A stretch of 48,869 bases of DNA, taken from IMG/VR virus record IMGVR_UViG_3300006028_000008, positions 1 through 48,869 of that record. The stretch is one strand, 5' to 3'. The stretch is from a virus. Positions 16,301-23,188 of the stretch are shown piece by piece. The translations under genes were made by a program, and so were the position numbers. The number at the start of each line of letters is the position of its first letter. The stretch's first letter is position 1. Below the pieces are notes generated by a model, which was given only the letters and a program-made list of their open reading frames with translations, was not told the origin of the DNA and did no database searches.

Positions 16301-17495
16301 CCTGCGCCTGAGGAACGGCGATGACTTTGCCATGGGGGCGCTGGGCTACCTCAACCGCAACAAAATCCGCGCCCTCTCGGACGACGACGCCATTGCCGGG
16401 GTGACCAACAACACCAACAACGCCTTCGGTGGGCAGTCCACCCGCCTCTTCGTCAACCGCTTGGCCTCGGACCCGATGGCACAGAAGGTGCTCTCCCGGA
16501 TGTTCCTGGCCCCGGACTGGTTTACCTCGGGCAGCAAGCTGATGGCCGAGCCCCTCTCCCCCAACCCCGTCACCCGGACCCTGGGGATGCAGATGTACGG
16601 GCGGTTGGCCCTTCAGACCTTCGTGGGCTTGAACCTCGCCAACTACGCCCTCACCCGGGCCTTCAGCCCCACCGGCCGCGGCCACTTCATGATCGACAAC
16701 GAGCCCGGCAAGGAGACGCAGCTTCAGATTGCCCCCAACGAGTACATGAACGTCATGAAGCTGCAACGGGAGCTGCCCGACACGGTAGGCAAGGAGCGTG
16801 TGTCGAACGCCATCGGGGCGTTCGCACACGCGGGGCCGCAGGGGGCGGCGCTGGAATGGCTGCGCCAGCCCCGCGGCCCCTGGCCCGGCGCCGACGAGCC
16901 CGTCGCCACCTCCCACTTCCGGGCAACCGACCCCAGCTGGCGGGAGACGCCGGTGCTCTCGACTATCGGCAACAAAGTCAATCCGCTGCCCAACGCGGCC
17001 TTCGGGGAGCTGTCGGGCCACTACCTCTCGGGCTACCCGACCGACCTCACCAAGGCCCAGGAGAAGGCCCAGCAGCGGGGCACGACGGAGATGCCGCAGA
17101 CCGAGGCGCAGTACCGGCTGCACACCGCAGCCCGGCCCTTCATGCCGATCCCCGGCAGCAAGCTGGCCGACACCGACCAGCCGCTGACCGGCGGGGAGGT
17201 GGCGAAGCAGCTGATGGTCCCCTTCCAGCTGAGCAAGGGACTCTCCTCCTACACCGCCGTGCCGCAGCTCGCCGACGCCTTCCGGCGCGGCGACCAGCAG
17301 ACCGTGAGCGAGATTACGGCTATACTGAGAAGCCACATCGACCCGCGCGACCCGAAGGCGGCGGCCCTGGGAGAGATGAAATTGCAGAAGACACTCGCCT
17401 TCGCCCGCGCCCAGGCCCACCGCTACCCCGCGCCGCTGACAGCCAGCGGCAAACCCGAGGCCCCGGCCGGTACGCCGTGGCTCTCCCCGCCCTAG
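13365..17495 (+). CDS. Giant internal virion (ejection) protein, 1376 aa
   Basis: N-terminal disordered segment with the repeated phrase LPSYLTG, then LPSYLRG, then LPSYLTGEHPL. Hydrophobic helices are at about 180-270 (VASALRGAAVGGPIGAAIGA). An ordered part spans about 325-415, an Ala/Gly/Pro-only stretch about 415-555, and a well-ordered helical C-terminal region about 570-1360 (MLLGFSFFHPAELTIQNALQ, then RALSDDDAIAGVTNNTNNAF, then SRMFLAPDWFTSGSKLMAEP). The C-terminal region resembles large polyvalent or internal core proteins ejected with phage DNA. The Ala/Gly stretch is overlaid by a second gene (14605-15024), so this frame may really represent two ancestral genes joined by readthrough of that insert. 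No lytic transglycosylase motif was found. Confidence 0.75.
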   Translation: MPDFPALPSYLTGDGSAPAPPSQPTGLPLLPSYLRGPQPPPAQTASASTSQDPNADQLMQLAKAHGRPVAADQGRPMDLAPMRPKGSAGPRVQPEAPPDAGWWTAAKGAASKAFGAPLAGGAEMARDLAEQHPILANLLLGPAGKEAALQVPQGLTHELGSLAEQQRQAFLAAHPGTGGAAAEYATELGVNLLPLVAGSLPAIRAMATTANPTVASALRGAAVGGPIGAAIGAPMGYAASYGAPTGDRLRAAGETGLFMGGLGALGGLAARPPTLPSYLTGEHPLPDGGAFRLPREAPQEVPGATISPGGGPTPTPAEVAPQGGVQGMVRVDAARSGLGDETVAAMQQAAHQALNRAAPGRAALHDDGSVTLAADNEAHLHDTMAQAQQELAARPLAATLPDGSVVHIPIRVTYGLQDLPAATDALANRVLPAEAAAATAGGARPGGGAGAGGAPGLALPGGDELPRPRLAEAPGDAWVAQAGGVPLPGQALGQAAAGAAELQAAGHGAQGTGAAGAEAAQLEGRPGAEGPAAPGAEAAAPPPHGGGPAGQALAQLQSGEAGFVKNPMAPTPAERGWRQYYPMRRSFVWQENADRLAAQLHETDLMKQFPDPNLRRAMSLAVERNDPMQAPAEQFVREHPQGGEAALAEIERQRQQGRLNMKGLRDLGFVPKDTPDVQDYIRHQWDPVPGAPQKPYAPGRAYESPLTSVLQEREFPTLGTGIRAGRTPTTLDYATMVRNGDQEFSHTLALHRLMQDVSEIRFMGDGKPAYLRATSKDPAYLQALGQDGYKDVSGIPLLNRAIPGEGTLHMHGNLWDNLSPILRDSPSTPIGRAMDTALGTAKQMLLGFSFFHPAELTIQNALQRGVTPALWEGLKRGFGVPGLNQLTQRMGWGNLERETWMQAAKEGVNYTSPETDTNMIQAQKTLAGLARRMGATEDTAAGKVVGVAGKVLASPHEAMFPGYMAPLKVTVQTINRDKLLRLRNGDDFAMGALGYLNRNKIRALSDDDAIAGVTNNTNNAFGGQSTRLFVNRLASDPMAQKVLSRMFLAPDWFTSGSKLMAEPLSPNPVTRTLGMQMYGRLALQTFVGLNLANYALTRAFSPTGRGHFMIDNEPGKETQLQIAPNEYMNVMKLQRELPDTVGKERVSNAIGAFAHAGPQGAALEWLRQPRGPWPGADEPVATSHFRATDPSWRETPVLSTIGNKVNPLPNAAFGELSGHYLSGYPTDLTKAQEKAQQRGTTEMPQTEAQYRLHTAARPFMPIPGSKLADTDQPLTGGEVAKQLMVPFQLSKGLSSYTAVPQLADAFRRGDQQTVSEITAILRSHIDPRDPKAAALGEMKLQKTLAFARAQAHRYPAPLTASGKPEAPAGTPWLSPP
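14605..15024 (+). CDS. Nested overlapping gene, 139 aa Pro/Lys-rich protein
   Basis: It lies wholly inside the 13365 gene in the +1 frame. The protein starts MAFRIFPQQPMPLQTEFSQP, has a compact segment (LRLVGHVPGVGPVPVEHLAS, then SFHVHGLQKPPG), then a regular K-P-x-L-P-E-P repeat and a basic end. By my count only about five of its 139 codons end in A or T, whereas the host frame over the same bases has many such codons and reads as Ala/Gly filler. The phase preference flips at the ATG and flips back at the stop. That pattern marks this frame as the selected one. A weak AGGG precedes the start. Confidence 0.7.
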   Translation: MAFRIFPQQPMPLQTEFSQPKLLPLRLVGHVPGVGPVPVEHLASHFPAGTSFHVHGLQKPPGMPGLPKPAASPSPAKLSVKPLPEPQSFKPQAMAPKEPALPEPKLPNLKADLVPKAPLPQGPKPLPHRRTGAVLRGKL

Positions 17496-17502
17496 CTCGC
17501 CG

Positions 17503-17955
17503 ATGGACTACCTTTCCGTCGCTGCCTCAGCCCTCTCCGGCGTGATCGTCCTCGGAGCCGGGGCGGCTCTACGCACCTGGTACCAGAGCAAGCGCAACGG
17601 TGAGGCTCTGGACGAGGCGAAGGAACAAACGCGGGAAACACTTGCCGCCCAGGACAAGGTTCTCGCGAAGCTCAGCGACACGATTGAGGACTTCCGCGAC
17701 CATGGGTCCGGTCCTGCCCGGCAGATCCAGGCACGACTTGAGCAGTTCGAGGCGTGGCGGGTGACACAGGACGTTCTTTCCCGAAGCCACGGCGAGAAGA
17801 TCGCTGTCCTGGAAAGTAGGTACACCGACCTCGCCACGCAAATGTCTCGCTACCACACCGACACTATGAACAGCATTGAGCGTTTGCGGGCAAACGTGGC
17901 TGCGGCCATAGGGGACCGCCGCCTACGGGAACCGACCCCCGCACCGGAACCCTGA
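17503..17955 (+). CDS. Membrane-anchored coiled-coil protein (holin or i-spanin candidate)
   Basis: 150 residues. Residues 5-25 form one hydrophobic helix (YLSVAASALSGVIVLGAGAA). From about 30 to 135 a charged coiled coil follows, ending in Pro-rich residues. An N-terminal anchor plus periplasmic coiled coil is the layout of inner-membrane spanin subunits and some virion membrane proteins. It is the last plus-strand gene before the convergent terminator, a common place for lysis genes. No neighbouring endolysin was recognised, so the role remains open. Confidence 0.65.
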   Translation: MDYLSVAASALSGVIVLGAGAALRTWYQSKRNGEALDEAKEQTRETLAAQDKVLAKLSDTIEDFRDHGSGPARQIQARLEQFEAWRVTQDVLSRSHGEKIAVLESRYTDLATQMSRYHTDTMNSIERLRANVAAAIGDRRLREPTPAPEP

Positions 17956-17956
17956 A

Positions 17957-17996
17957 GACACGAGCCGCCCGCGGTGCTCTGCGGGCGGCTCGTGTC
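17957..17996. terminator. Strong convergent hairpin terminator
   Basis: A perfect 16-bp stem (GACACGAGCCGCCCGC with its complement) and an 8-nt loop sit between the end of the plus-strand late operon and the end of the minus-strand operon. There is no long T run on either side, so it may rely on the very stable stem or act with Rho. The palindrome can serve both directions. Confidence 0.8.
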
Positions 17997-18064
17997 GCTT
18001 GATGGGTGGATCGCCGAAACGGTTGTTTCTCTGATCGCGCGTGTGGCATCACCTCCTTTCGAGC

Positions 18065-18403
18065 TTACGGAGCGGCCGGCGCGGGGGCCGGGGGCGTCGC
18101 AGCCGCCAGACCATCGGCCAGGGCCGTGGTCTGCGCCACGATGTCGGCCTGGATGCTGGCGGCCTCGGCCGCGTCGCCCGCCTGGGCGGCGGCGACGGCT
18201 GCCGCGACGGCGGCCGGCAGGCCCTTCAGCAGGGCCACGGCCTGGCCGATGAGGGTGTCTTCCTTGGCCAGGGCGGCCTTGATGTCGTCGAGAGCTTGGC
18301 TCATGTTTTCTCCTTGCCTGAGTGCTTGCCGCAGGAGACGGAGCGTCTCCGGGTCGGCGTCGTGGTGGATGTGCAGGTGCAGCATGTCGTCGAAGGTGCT
18401 CAC
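18065..18403 (-). CDS. Small Ala-rich helical protein
   Basis: 112 residues. The N-terminus contains HLHIHHDADPETLRLLRQAL; a second ATG (MSQALDDIKAALAKEDTLIG) starts the part most common in phage homologues known to me. The middle (LKGLPAAVAAAVAAAQAGDA) and end are Ala-rich helix with a Pro/Ala tail. The AAVAAAVAAA stretch is encoded by a 31-bp sequence found identically at 25718-25748. Last gene of the leftward operon, overlapping the upstream stop by 4 nt. Role unknown. Confidence 0.65.
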   Translation of the reverse strand: MSTFDDMLHLHIHHDADPETLRLLRQALRQGENMSQALDDIKAALAKEDTLIGQAVALLKGLPAAVAAAVAAAQAGDAAEAASIQADIVAQTTALADGLAAATPPAPAPAAP

Positions 18404-18861
18404 GGATGGGGCGGTGCCGGCGGCGGGGCCTTGGCGACCGGCACCGGGCTGACCTGGTGCAGCAGCGAAAGGTCGACGGGCTTGCCGGCCAGAGCGGCTT
18501 CCTCGTCGATGGCGGCCTGGATGGCGGCGAAGAACATCTGGCCCTGCAAGTACTGCGACTCGGCAAGGTTGTAGTCCCTGATGGCGGTGCCGATCAGGGC
18601 CTCGGCGAAGGGGTTGCCGGCGGCTAGGTCACGCGCCGTCTCCAAGGCTACCTGGGCCTTCATCAGATCCACGAAGGAGTGCTGGTTGACGGCGCCGAAC
18701 ACCGTCTGAAGGGTGGTGCTCTCGGCCTGGGCGTGGGCGCTCTGCACGGCCCCGCCGACCGACCGACAGCCAGCGACGAGCACGAATGCTGCGGCGAGGA
18801 CCAGTCCTATGGCTGGCCGCAGCCGCCAGATCATGACCCGGATGCGATGGAGGACTCCCAT
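18400..18861 (-). CDS. Lipoprotein
   Basis: 153 residues from the ATG at 18861, which overlaps the upstream stop (TGATG). Residues 1-31 form a signal peptide with a basic start and hydrophobic core ending in VLVAGC, a good lipobox with the modified cysteine at 32. The mature part is helical and Ala-rich, with a Pro-rich C-terminus (KAPPPAPPHP). No family is recognised. A lipoprotein in a phage suggests surface exclusion, an outer-membrane spanin or superinfection immunity; none can be chosen from sequence. Confidence 0.7.
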   Translation of the reverse strand: MGVLHRIRVMIWRLRPAIGLVLAAAFVLVAGCRSVGGAVQSAHAQAESTTLQTVFGAVNQHSFVDLMKAQVALETARDLAAGNPFAEALIGTAIRDYNLAESQYLQGQMFFAAIQAAIDEEAALAGKPVDLSLLHQVSPVPVAKAPPPAPPHP

Positions 18862-19379
18862 CACTTGGCTCCGATGGCGGCCGCCAGCGTGCCGAGGGCC
18901 GCATTGATCTGCGCGGTGGCCTTCTGGAACGGGGCGGAGGCGATGGCGGCGTTGGCGCCGGCCGGCGGCGCGCCGGCTTCGGTCGCGGCGATGGTGGGCC
19001 GCAGCACCTGGTCCACCCAATCGTTGCACGCCGACATGTCCGACACGTCCGTCTCGTGGACCTGGTAGTTGAGCGGCAGGCCGAGGGCCGCGATGACGGC
19101 GGCGGAGAGGGGCAGCGGGATGTTGTGCTCGTTGAGCCAGCCCTCGTTGGCGTGGGCCGCGTCGGGGGTGGAGTTGCCCACCACGAAGGCGAAGCCGGCG
19201 CCGTAGCGGGCGGTGCGGACGGCGTTGTTGGCGTCGGGGGTGGCGGTGAAAGACAGGACCCCTCCTGCCGGGTTGAACTTGCCGGTCAGCACCCCACCCC
19301 CGAGCGCGGGATAGCGCTCGCAGTAGGTGACGGTCTTGCCGGAGCCGACGATGCAGTCGGCGATGCTCAGATTTGCCAT
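18861..19379 (-). CDS. Conserved-looking hypothetical protein
   Basis: 172 residues, ATG with AAGGAG about 10 nt upstream. The sequence is mixed (CIVGSGKTVTYCERYPALGG, then GYGAGFAFVVGNSTP-like segments, then NDWVDQVLRPTIAA). The SGKT tetrapeptide is not in a Walker A context, since the preceding Gly-rich loop is absent. It heads the small cluster with the lipoprotein and Ala-rich genes, sharing overlapping stops and starts with them. A TATACT box near 19415 could be a promoter but lacks a convincing -35. Confidence 0.55.
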   Translation of the reverse strand: MANLSIADCIVGSGKTVTYCERYPALGGGVLTGKFNPAGGVLSFTATPDANNAVRTARYGAGFAFVVGNSTPDAAHANEGWLNEHNIPLPLSAAVIAALGLPLNYQVHETDVSDMSACNDWVDQVLRPTIAATEAGAPPAGANAAIASAPFQKATAQINAALGTLAAAIGAK

Positions 19380-19445
19380 GCGTTTTCTCTCCTTGCAGTG
19401 TGTGCCTCAGCAGTATAGCCGAGCGCACAGGAATTCCCTAGTATC

Positions 19446-19620
19446 TTAGCTTTTGCGCTCATCCTCTAGTGCGAGTAGTCGCTCCTCCACGGCCTCAATG
19501 AGGCACTCGACCTGTCGGGAAGTGATCGCCGCCCCCTTCGCCACCAAGCGCCGCAGCACAGCGGACCGAAGGTCGCCTCTCACGGGGGGGCGGGCGGCGC
19601 TCGTCTGGAACTATTCTCAT
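19446..19620 (-). pseudogene. Small gene split by a 7-C homopolymer (frameshift)
   Basis: The ATG at 19620 has a near-perfect AAGGAGG site but its frame (MRIVPDERRPPP...) closes after about 41 codons. Past the run of seven C residues (minus strand, about 19591-19597) the next frame reads naturally (VRGDLRSAVLRRLVAKGAAI, then a helix ending EERLLALEDERKS) to the stop at 19446. Removing one C would give a 57-residue protein. It is either a sequencing or replication slip, or a programmed frameshift. Confidence 0.55.
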
Positions 19621-19621
19621 T

Positions 19622-19891
19622 TCAGCCTCCTTGCTTGCGGGCGAGCCGCAGCTCAGCCTGCTGTTTGATCCATTCTTTCGTGCGCTGGCCTTCGAGGTTT
19701 GCCATGGTACTCAGGATCTGGCGCTCCCGCCAGGCGGCGATCTCGTCGGCCCTAGCCCGCTGCTCCTCTTGAGTGAGGATTGGGCAGCGGCCAGAGCACA
19801 GGGCCATCTGGCGGGCGGTGGGCCAGTGTGGGTTGGGGCGCCAGTGGAAGCCGCCGCGGCAGTACTCGGGACCTGGCAGCTCGCAGCTCAT
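19622..19891 (-). CDS. Small cysteine-containing helical protein
   Basis: 89 residues. The N-terminal part has C-x7-C and C-x3-C pairs (MSCELPGPEYCRGGFHWRP, then MALCSGRCPILT). The C-terminal half is a charged helix (AAWRERQILSTMANLEGQRT). The ATG overlaps the stop of the upstream gene (ATGA) and its own stop lies beside the ribosome site of the next gene, so this is a tightly coupled operon. Possibly metal binding; family not recognised. Confidence 0.65.
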   Translation of the reverse strand: MSCELPGPEYCRGGFHWRPNPHWPTARQMALCSGRCPILTQEEQRARADEIAAWRERQILSTMANLEGQRTKEWIKQQAELRLARKQGG

Positions 19892-20094
19892 TCCGCACCC
19901 GGCTTCGGGCCGGCCTGCCAACCGCCGACGCAGGGCCGCATTTCTGCGTGACGAGCAAGGTACGCCTCGGCGAGCGCTTCGTGGCGGCGGGTCCTGGCAC
20001 GGTGGACGTGCTTCCTGCGGAGTCTGCGGCACGGCTCCCCTGCCACGGCGTTGCAGTGGGGGCACCACACCGAGCGCGGGTTGTCGTCCGTCAC
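19888..20094 (-). CDS. Zinc-finger protein
   Basis: 68 residues from GTG at 20094, which overlaps the upstream stop (GTGA). It contains WCPHCNAVAGEPCRR followed by KHVHRARTRRHEAL. This C-x2-C-x7-C-x(n)-H-x2-R pattern is typical of the short zinc fingers found in actinobacterial and phage proteins. The C-terminal tail is unstructured. A role in nucleic-acid binding is likely but unproven. Confidence 0.7.
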   Translation of the reverse strand: MTDDNPRSVWCPHCNAVAGEPCRRLRRKHVHRARTRRHEALAEAYLARHAEMRPCVGGWQAGPKPGAE

Positions 20095-20414
20095 GGCAGA
20101 TACCCCTCGAACGCCGCCAGCTTGCTCGGCAAGTCCACCACCCCGCCACCGTCCAGCTCGACCTTTCGGCCCTCGCTGGGCACTCCCTCCCGCCACTCGA
20201 ACTTGTCGGGCCGCGTCTCGGGCTCGCAAGGGGTGTAACCCTCGGTGGGTGCGATCTCACCGTCCGAGGCCGCCACCAGGGCCGCATTGCGGGGCGCCCC
20301 GCCCATCAGAGCATCTCGCTTCGGCCAGCGGATGCGCAGTTTCTCGCACCGGCTTAGCTCGCCCCAATTGGCGAGACGGCGCCAGCGCGGCGGGGCTTTC
20401 TGCAAAAAGGTCAC
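20091..20414 (-). CDS. Hypothetical protein
   Basis: 107 residues. It begins with a basic, Trp-containing segment (MTFLQKAPPRWRRLANWGEL) and continues with acidic and polar residues (TPCEPETRPDKFEWREGVPS). No domain is recognised. It overlaps both neighbours by 4 nt, which supports the frame and start. Confidence 0.65.
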   Translation of the reverse strand: MTFLQKAPPRWRRLANWGELSRCEKLRIRWPKRDALMGGAPRNAALVAASDGEIAPTEGYTPCEPETRPDKFEWREGVPSEGRKVELDGGGVVDLPSKLAAFEGYLP

Positions 20415-20668
20415 CGTTTCGCCCGCAGTCCGCGCTGGACCAGATCACGGTCCAGCTCGCGCTGGTCCTTCAGCCCCTGCTCCCACCCCATCCGGTAGGC
20501 GAAATTCATGGCCTCGGCAATCTCGTTGGCCTCTTCCCATGACATGCCGCCGGTACTCGACCGCAGCTCCTGGAAATCGCGTGTCGCCACCAGCGCGGCC
20601 CCCTCGTCGCGCCAGGCCACAATGTAGCTATTCCCGTCGAGGTAGGCATTGAACAGGTCCACGCTCAC
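20411..20668 (-). CDS. Hypothetical protein
   Basis: 85 residues, overlapping both neighbours by 4 nt. It has two short beta strands (NSYIVAWRDEGAALVATRDF) and an amphipathic helix (EEANEIAEAMNFAYRMGWEQ). It is acidic in the middle and basic at the end. Function not recognised. Confidence 0.65.
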   Translation of the reverse strand: MSVDLFNAYLDGNSYIVAWRDEGAALVATRDFQELRSSTGGMSWEEANEIAEAMNFAYRMGWEQGLKDQRELDRDLVQRGLRAKR

Positions 20669-20847
20669 GGCTTGCCTCCCTTCGGCTTGTGGCCAGCCCA
20701 GCGAGCCGCGGCCGCCTTACGCGCGGCGGCCGAACGCTCCTCCTTGGTTTGTTTCGCCACCCGCAGAGCCACGCCGGCCTCGCCCCAGCTCAGGGGCTTG
20801 ACCGGGTTGCCCTTCTCGTCGAAGACGGGCTTACTCTTTCGCGCCAT
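20665..20847 (-). CDS. Small basic Lys/Ala-rich protein
   Basis: 60 residues (MARKSKPVFDEKGNPVKPLS, then KQTKEERSAAARKAAAARWA). The C-terminal Ala/Lys helix resembles the AKKAAAARW motifs of small phage DNA-binding proteins. It overlaps the next upstream gene by 17 nt and the downstream one by 4 nt. Function inferred only from charge. Confidence 0.65.
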   Translation of the reverse strand: MARKSKPVFDEKGNPVKPLSWGEAGVALRVAKQTKEERSAAARKAAAARWAGHKPKGGKP

Positions 20848-21082
20848 GGGCCAGCCACCCTTCCAGCTTGTCGATGAGGGGCGCGGAGGGATCGCCGCCG
20901 TTCACGAAGCGGGTGAGCGTCGAGTAGCCGATCTTCAGCCGCCTGGCGGCGCTGTGGCTGGCCCGCACGGAGCCGTTGGTGGCGCCCCCACAGGTGGGGC
21001 AGACGCCAAGCCGCTCCTGCACACGCTGGCGCAGCTGGTCGGTGAACTTCCCGGCCCGATGCTGCCGATAGGTCCGTTTCAT
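20831..21082 (-). CDS. Zinc-ribbon plus helix-turn-helix protein
   Basis: 83 residues from ATG at 21082; the ORF extends upstream but the start overlaps the stop of the VRR-NUC gene (ATGA). A partial ribbon VCPTCGG is followed by a helix-turn-helix (SAARRLKIGYSTLTRFVNGG) and a helix (PLIDKLEGWLAHG). The second part resembles the XRE-type fold. A small regulator of the leftward operon is a reasonable guess. Confidence 0.65.
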   Translation of the reverse strand: MKRTYRQHRAGKFTDQLRQRVQERLGVCPTCGGATNGSVRASHSAARRLKIGYSTLTRFVNGGDPSAPLIDKLEGWLAHGAKE

Positions 21083-21450
21083 CGTCTCGTCTCCTGCGGC
21101 ACGAGCCGCGGTTTCAGTCCCCAGCTCACCAGCGCCACGTAGGCGTCGTCGATGCTGCGGCAGCAGGCCCACGGAATCATGTTCTGGTGGCAGTAGTCGC
21201 GGAATCGCTCTTGCGCTGGTTCCAGCTTGCGACCCCGCGGTTTCACCTCGATGAAGGCAGTGAACTCCCAGGGACCGAGGATCTGCAAATCAGCAACCCC
21301 CGGAAGGACCCCCTGCCGCACCATTCTGGCGGCCTCGCGCTTCGAGCGCAGGCCGCCGTTCGGAATGGCGAAAACGAGCGCCCCCGGCAGGGCGAGGCGA
21401 AGGTACTCCACGATGGCCACCTGGATAGGCGCTTCCAACTCGCGGCTCAT
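21079..21450 (-). CDS. VRR-NUC domain nuclease
   Basis: 123 residues from ATG at 21450, which overlaps the upstream stop (ATGA). The domain shows the family signature: PNGG near residue 30, GVLPGVADL with D54, and FIEVKPRGRKLEPAQERF with E68, K70 and Q80, the expected D...E-x-K metal site of the PD-(D/E)XK fold. Stand-alone VRR-NUC proteins are common in phages and are proposed to cut branched DNA, for example Holliday junctions. Together with the RecB-like nuclease at 23188 it suggests a recombination or packaging set. Confidence 0.85.
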   Translation of the reverse strand: MSRELEAPIQVAIVEYLRLALPGALVFAIPNGGLRSKREAARMVRQGVLPGVADLQILGPWEFTAFIEVKPRGRKLEPAQERFRDYCHQNMIPWACCRSIDDAYVALVSWGLKPRLVPQETRR

Positions 21451-22283
21451 GTCGGCGGCCACCCTTCATCGTCCATCAGGCTGCGGCCCTCATCGTCGCC
21501 CGGCTCTCGCACCCATTCGGGGTCGGTCCCCTTCGCCCGCCCACCGAACGGCGCCGTCCCCTCCGGCGGCGGCTGGCCGGGCGCCCAGCCCAGCGGCTGG
21601 GACGCCTCGGCCCGCTTCGACAGGGCGTCCAGCGTGGCCGGCGCCACCACCACTTGCCTCTGGGCCACGGAGATCATCAGGTGGACCGCCATCCGTTCCA
21701 ACTCCCCCGGCCCTGGCCGGCGATCCCCCAGCGACAGCGGCTCGAATTCCCGGTTGAGCTTGAGGTAGATGGCGGCCAGGAGCTTGACGGCCGAGTCCAG
21801 AGGCAGCGGCTGGCGCTGCGCTGGGCTGCTGTGGGCCATGGCCGGGGCTGTGGCGGCCGATCTCGCCTGCCCCTGTGGGGGAGGCTGGGTCGAAGGCGAT
21901 TGGGCCTCTGCGGGCAGCGGAGCGCCATCCGGGCCGGCCTGGGCGAGCCAGGCCTTCTTGCCGCTGATCTGCAAGAACATGGGCGGCTCGCCGGGCTTGG
22001 GGTCCCGGCCGGCGCGGAGGATGCCCTTAGCGACGACGGCCATGCCGGTGCGGACGGGCATGGGCGCGCCGGGGGCGTAGTAGTAGGTGGCCCAGATGTA
22101 GGGGGCATTGCGGTCGAGCGACTCGGCGAGCTTGAGGCTCTTGGAGTTACGGGCCGGCGCCACCTGACCGCCGCCCATGTCCTTGGCGGGCCACTCCTTC
22201 TCCTCGCCCACGTACTGGACGTGGGCCTGGATGGTGCAGGTATCGTCGGGGCCGCACTCGCTTAGCGCTGCGGTGACGTTCAC
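21447..22283 (-). CDS. Putative OB-fold-like replication/recombination protein
   Basis: 278 residues. The N-terminal 125 residues alternate strands (TCTIQAHVQYVGEEKEW, then APYIWATYYYAPGAPMPVRT, then GMAVVAKGILRAG) in a way that resembles a single-stranded DNA-binding OB fold. Residues 125-165 are a Pro/Gln/Ala linker. A helical segment follows (LDSAVKLLAAIYLKLNREFE) and an acidic tip (DDEGRSLMDDEGWPP), the kind of tail SSB proteins use for partners. It lies between two nuclease genes. The call is structural inference; no sequence family is recognised. Confidence 0.5.
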   Translation of the reverse strand: MNVTAALSECGPDDTCTIQAHVQYVGEEKEWPAKDMGGGQVAPARNSKSLKLAESLDRNAPYIWATYYYAPGAPMPVRTGMAVVAKGILRAGRDPKPGEPPMFLQISGKKAWLAQAGPDGAPLPAEAQSPSTQPPPQGQARSAATAPAMAHSSPAQRQPLPLDSAVKLLAAIYLKLNREFEPLSLGDRRPGPGELERMAVHLMISVAQRQVVVAPATLDALSKRAEASQPLGWAPGQPPPEGTAPFGGRAKGTDPEWVREPGDDEGRSLMDDEGWPPT

Positions 22284-22837
22284 GGCCGGGCCTCCTCCAG
22301 GGGCTGCTTGATGGCGCCCCGCAAGGCGGAACGGGTGAGTATCCCGCGGGGGTGGGCGAGGATGGCGAGCAAGATCTGCCGCAGGCGCTGGCGGTCGGTG
22401 GGGAAGGCGTCGTAGAACGCCCGGGCCTCCTCCCCGGGCAGTCTTCCGTTGATGTTGACACCCTCGAAGGCGTCCTCGGCGAGATCAGCCATCTCCCTGC
22501 CGAAGATGGCCTTCAGGAGGTCGTCGCGATAGGGAAACTCCTCACCCTCGATGGGGGCTCCGTTGAACCGGCGCAGCGAGGACAGGTAGAGCGCACCCTT
22601 CGCGCAGCACTCACACCTCGCCGCCTCCTTCAGGCCCCTCTCACAGCTGTCTAGAAAGCCGGATGAGCTGAGCACGTCCCCCGCCTTGCTGAAGAACAGC
22701 TCGTACACCCCGCTCTGCGCGACAAACCGCCCAGCCCGCAACTGCGCCAAGGCATCAGTTGCGACTGCCTTCCGGCGCTCCACCTTCGTCATCGCCTGGA
22801 AGTCGGCGTTCCTCTCTTCAACGCTCTTGAGTTCCAT
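22280..22837 (-). CDS. Hypothetical protein with a CxxC pair
   Basis: 185 residues, ATG with AAAGGAG 7 nt upstream. Mostly helical; one ARCECCAKGALYLSSL segment has C-x-C-C that may bind metal. The C-terminal part (RQRLRQILLAILAHPRGILT) is hydrophobic helix. Similar to helical phage proteins that accompany recombination genes, but I do not recognise a family. Confidence 0.65.
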   Translation of the reverse strand: MELKSVEERNADFQAMTKVERRKAVATDALAQLRAGRFVAQSGVYELFFSKAGDVLSSSGFLDSCERGLKEAARCECCAKGALYLSSLRRFNGAPIEGEEFPYRDDLLKAIFGREMADLAEDAFEGVNINGRLPGEEARAFYDAFPTDRQRLRQILLAILAHPRGILTRSALRGAIKQPLEEARP

Positions 22838-23012
22838 TTTCGTCTCCTTTCCTGGACCGTTCGAGCGGTCCCCATCCTTCGAGCACGGCGGCCAGCCGCG
22901 CGGGCTGGCCGCGCCAGCGCAGGCGCAACGGAATGAGGCTGGCCCCTACGGCATCGAAGCTGCGCTCTTCCATGTCGCGCAGGGCCTCGGCGGTGGCGCG
23001 GGGAGAGGGCAT
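22818..23012 (-). CDS. Small hypothetical protein
   Basis: 64 residues from ATG at 23012 (MPSPRATAEALRDMEERSFD, then ASLIPLRLRWRGQPARLAAV). It shares a base with the stop of the previous gene (TGATG) and overlaps the next gene by 20 nt. Codon third positions support the frame. Function unknown. Confidence 0.6.
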   Translation of the reverse strand: MPSPRATAEALRDMEERSFDAVGASLIPLRLRWRGQPARLAAVLEGWGPLERSRKGDENGTQER

Positions 23013-23188
23013 CAATGCAGCTCCTCGTAATCGCCGGTAGTAAAGGGGTCGTCGGTGTGGGCCGCAATCGCCTCGGCCTCCTCCAAGGCTCGGCGGTCCT
23101 GAGCGTTTTCTAGCCGCAGTTTCGTCCCGGAGCGCAACGCCGGTGCCGCCGTTGGCACTGTCCAGCGGGCGGGGCGGGGAGAGCGCAT
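23012..23188 (-). CDS. Small hypothetical protein
   Basis: 58 residues (MRSPRPARWTVPTAAPALRS, then an acidic helix EEAEAIAAHTDDPFTTGDYE). It shares the TGATG junction with both neighbours. The start MRSPRPA echoes MPSPRAT of the following gene, perhaps reflecting a duplicated N-terminus. Function unknown. Confidence 0.55.
   Translation of the reverse strand: MRSPRPARWTVPTAAPALRSGTKLRLENAQDRRALEEAEAIAAHTDDPFTTGDYEELH

Noticed and set aside
18861-19379. SGKT in the 172-aa protein as a Walker A motif
   Set aside because: Lacks the GxxxxGK[ST] context and any Walker B motif.
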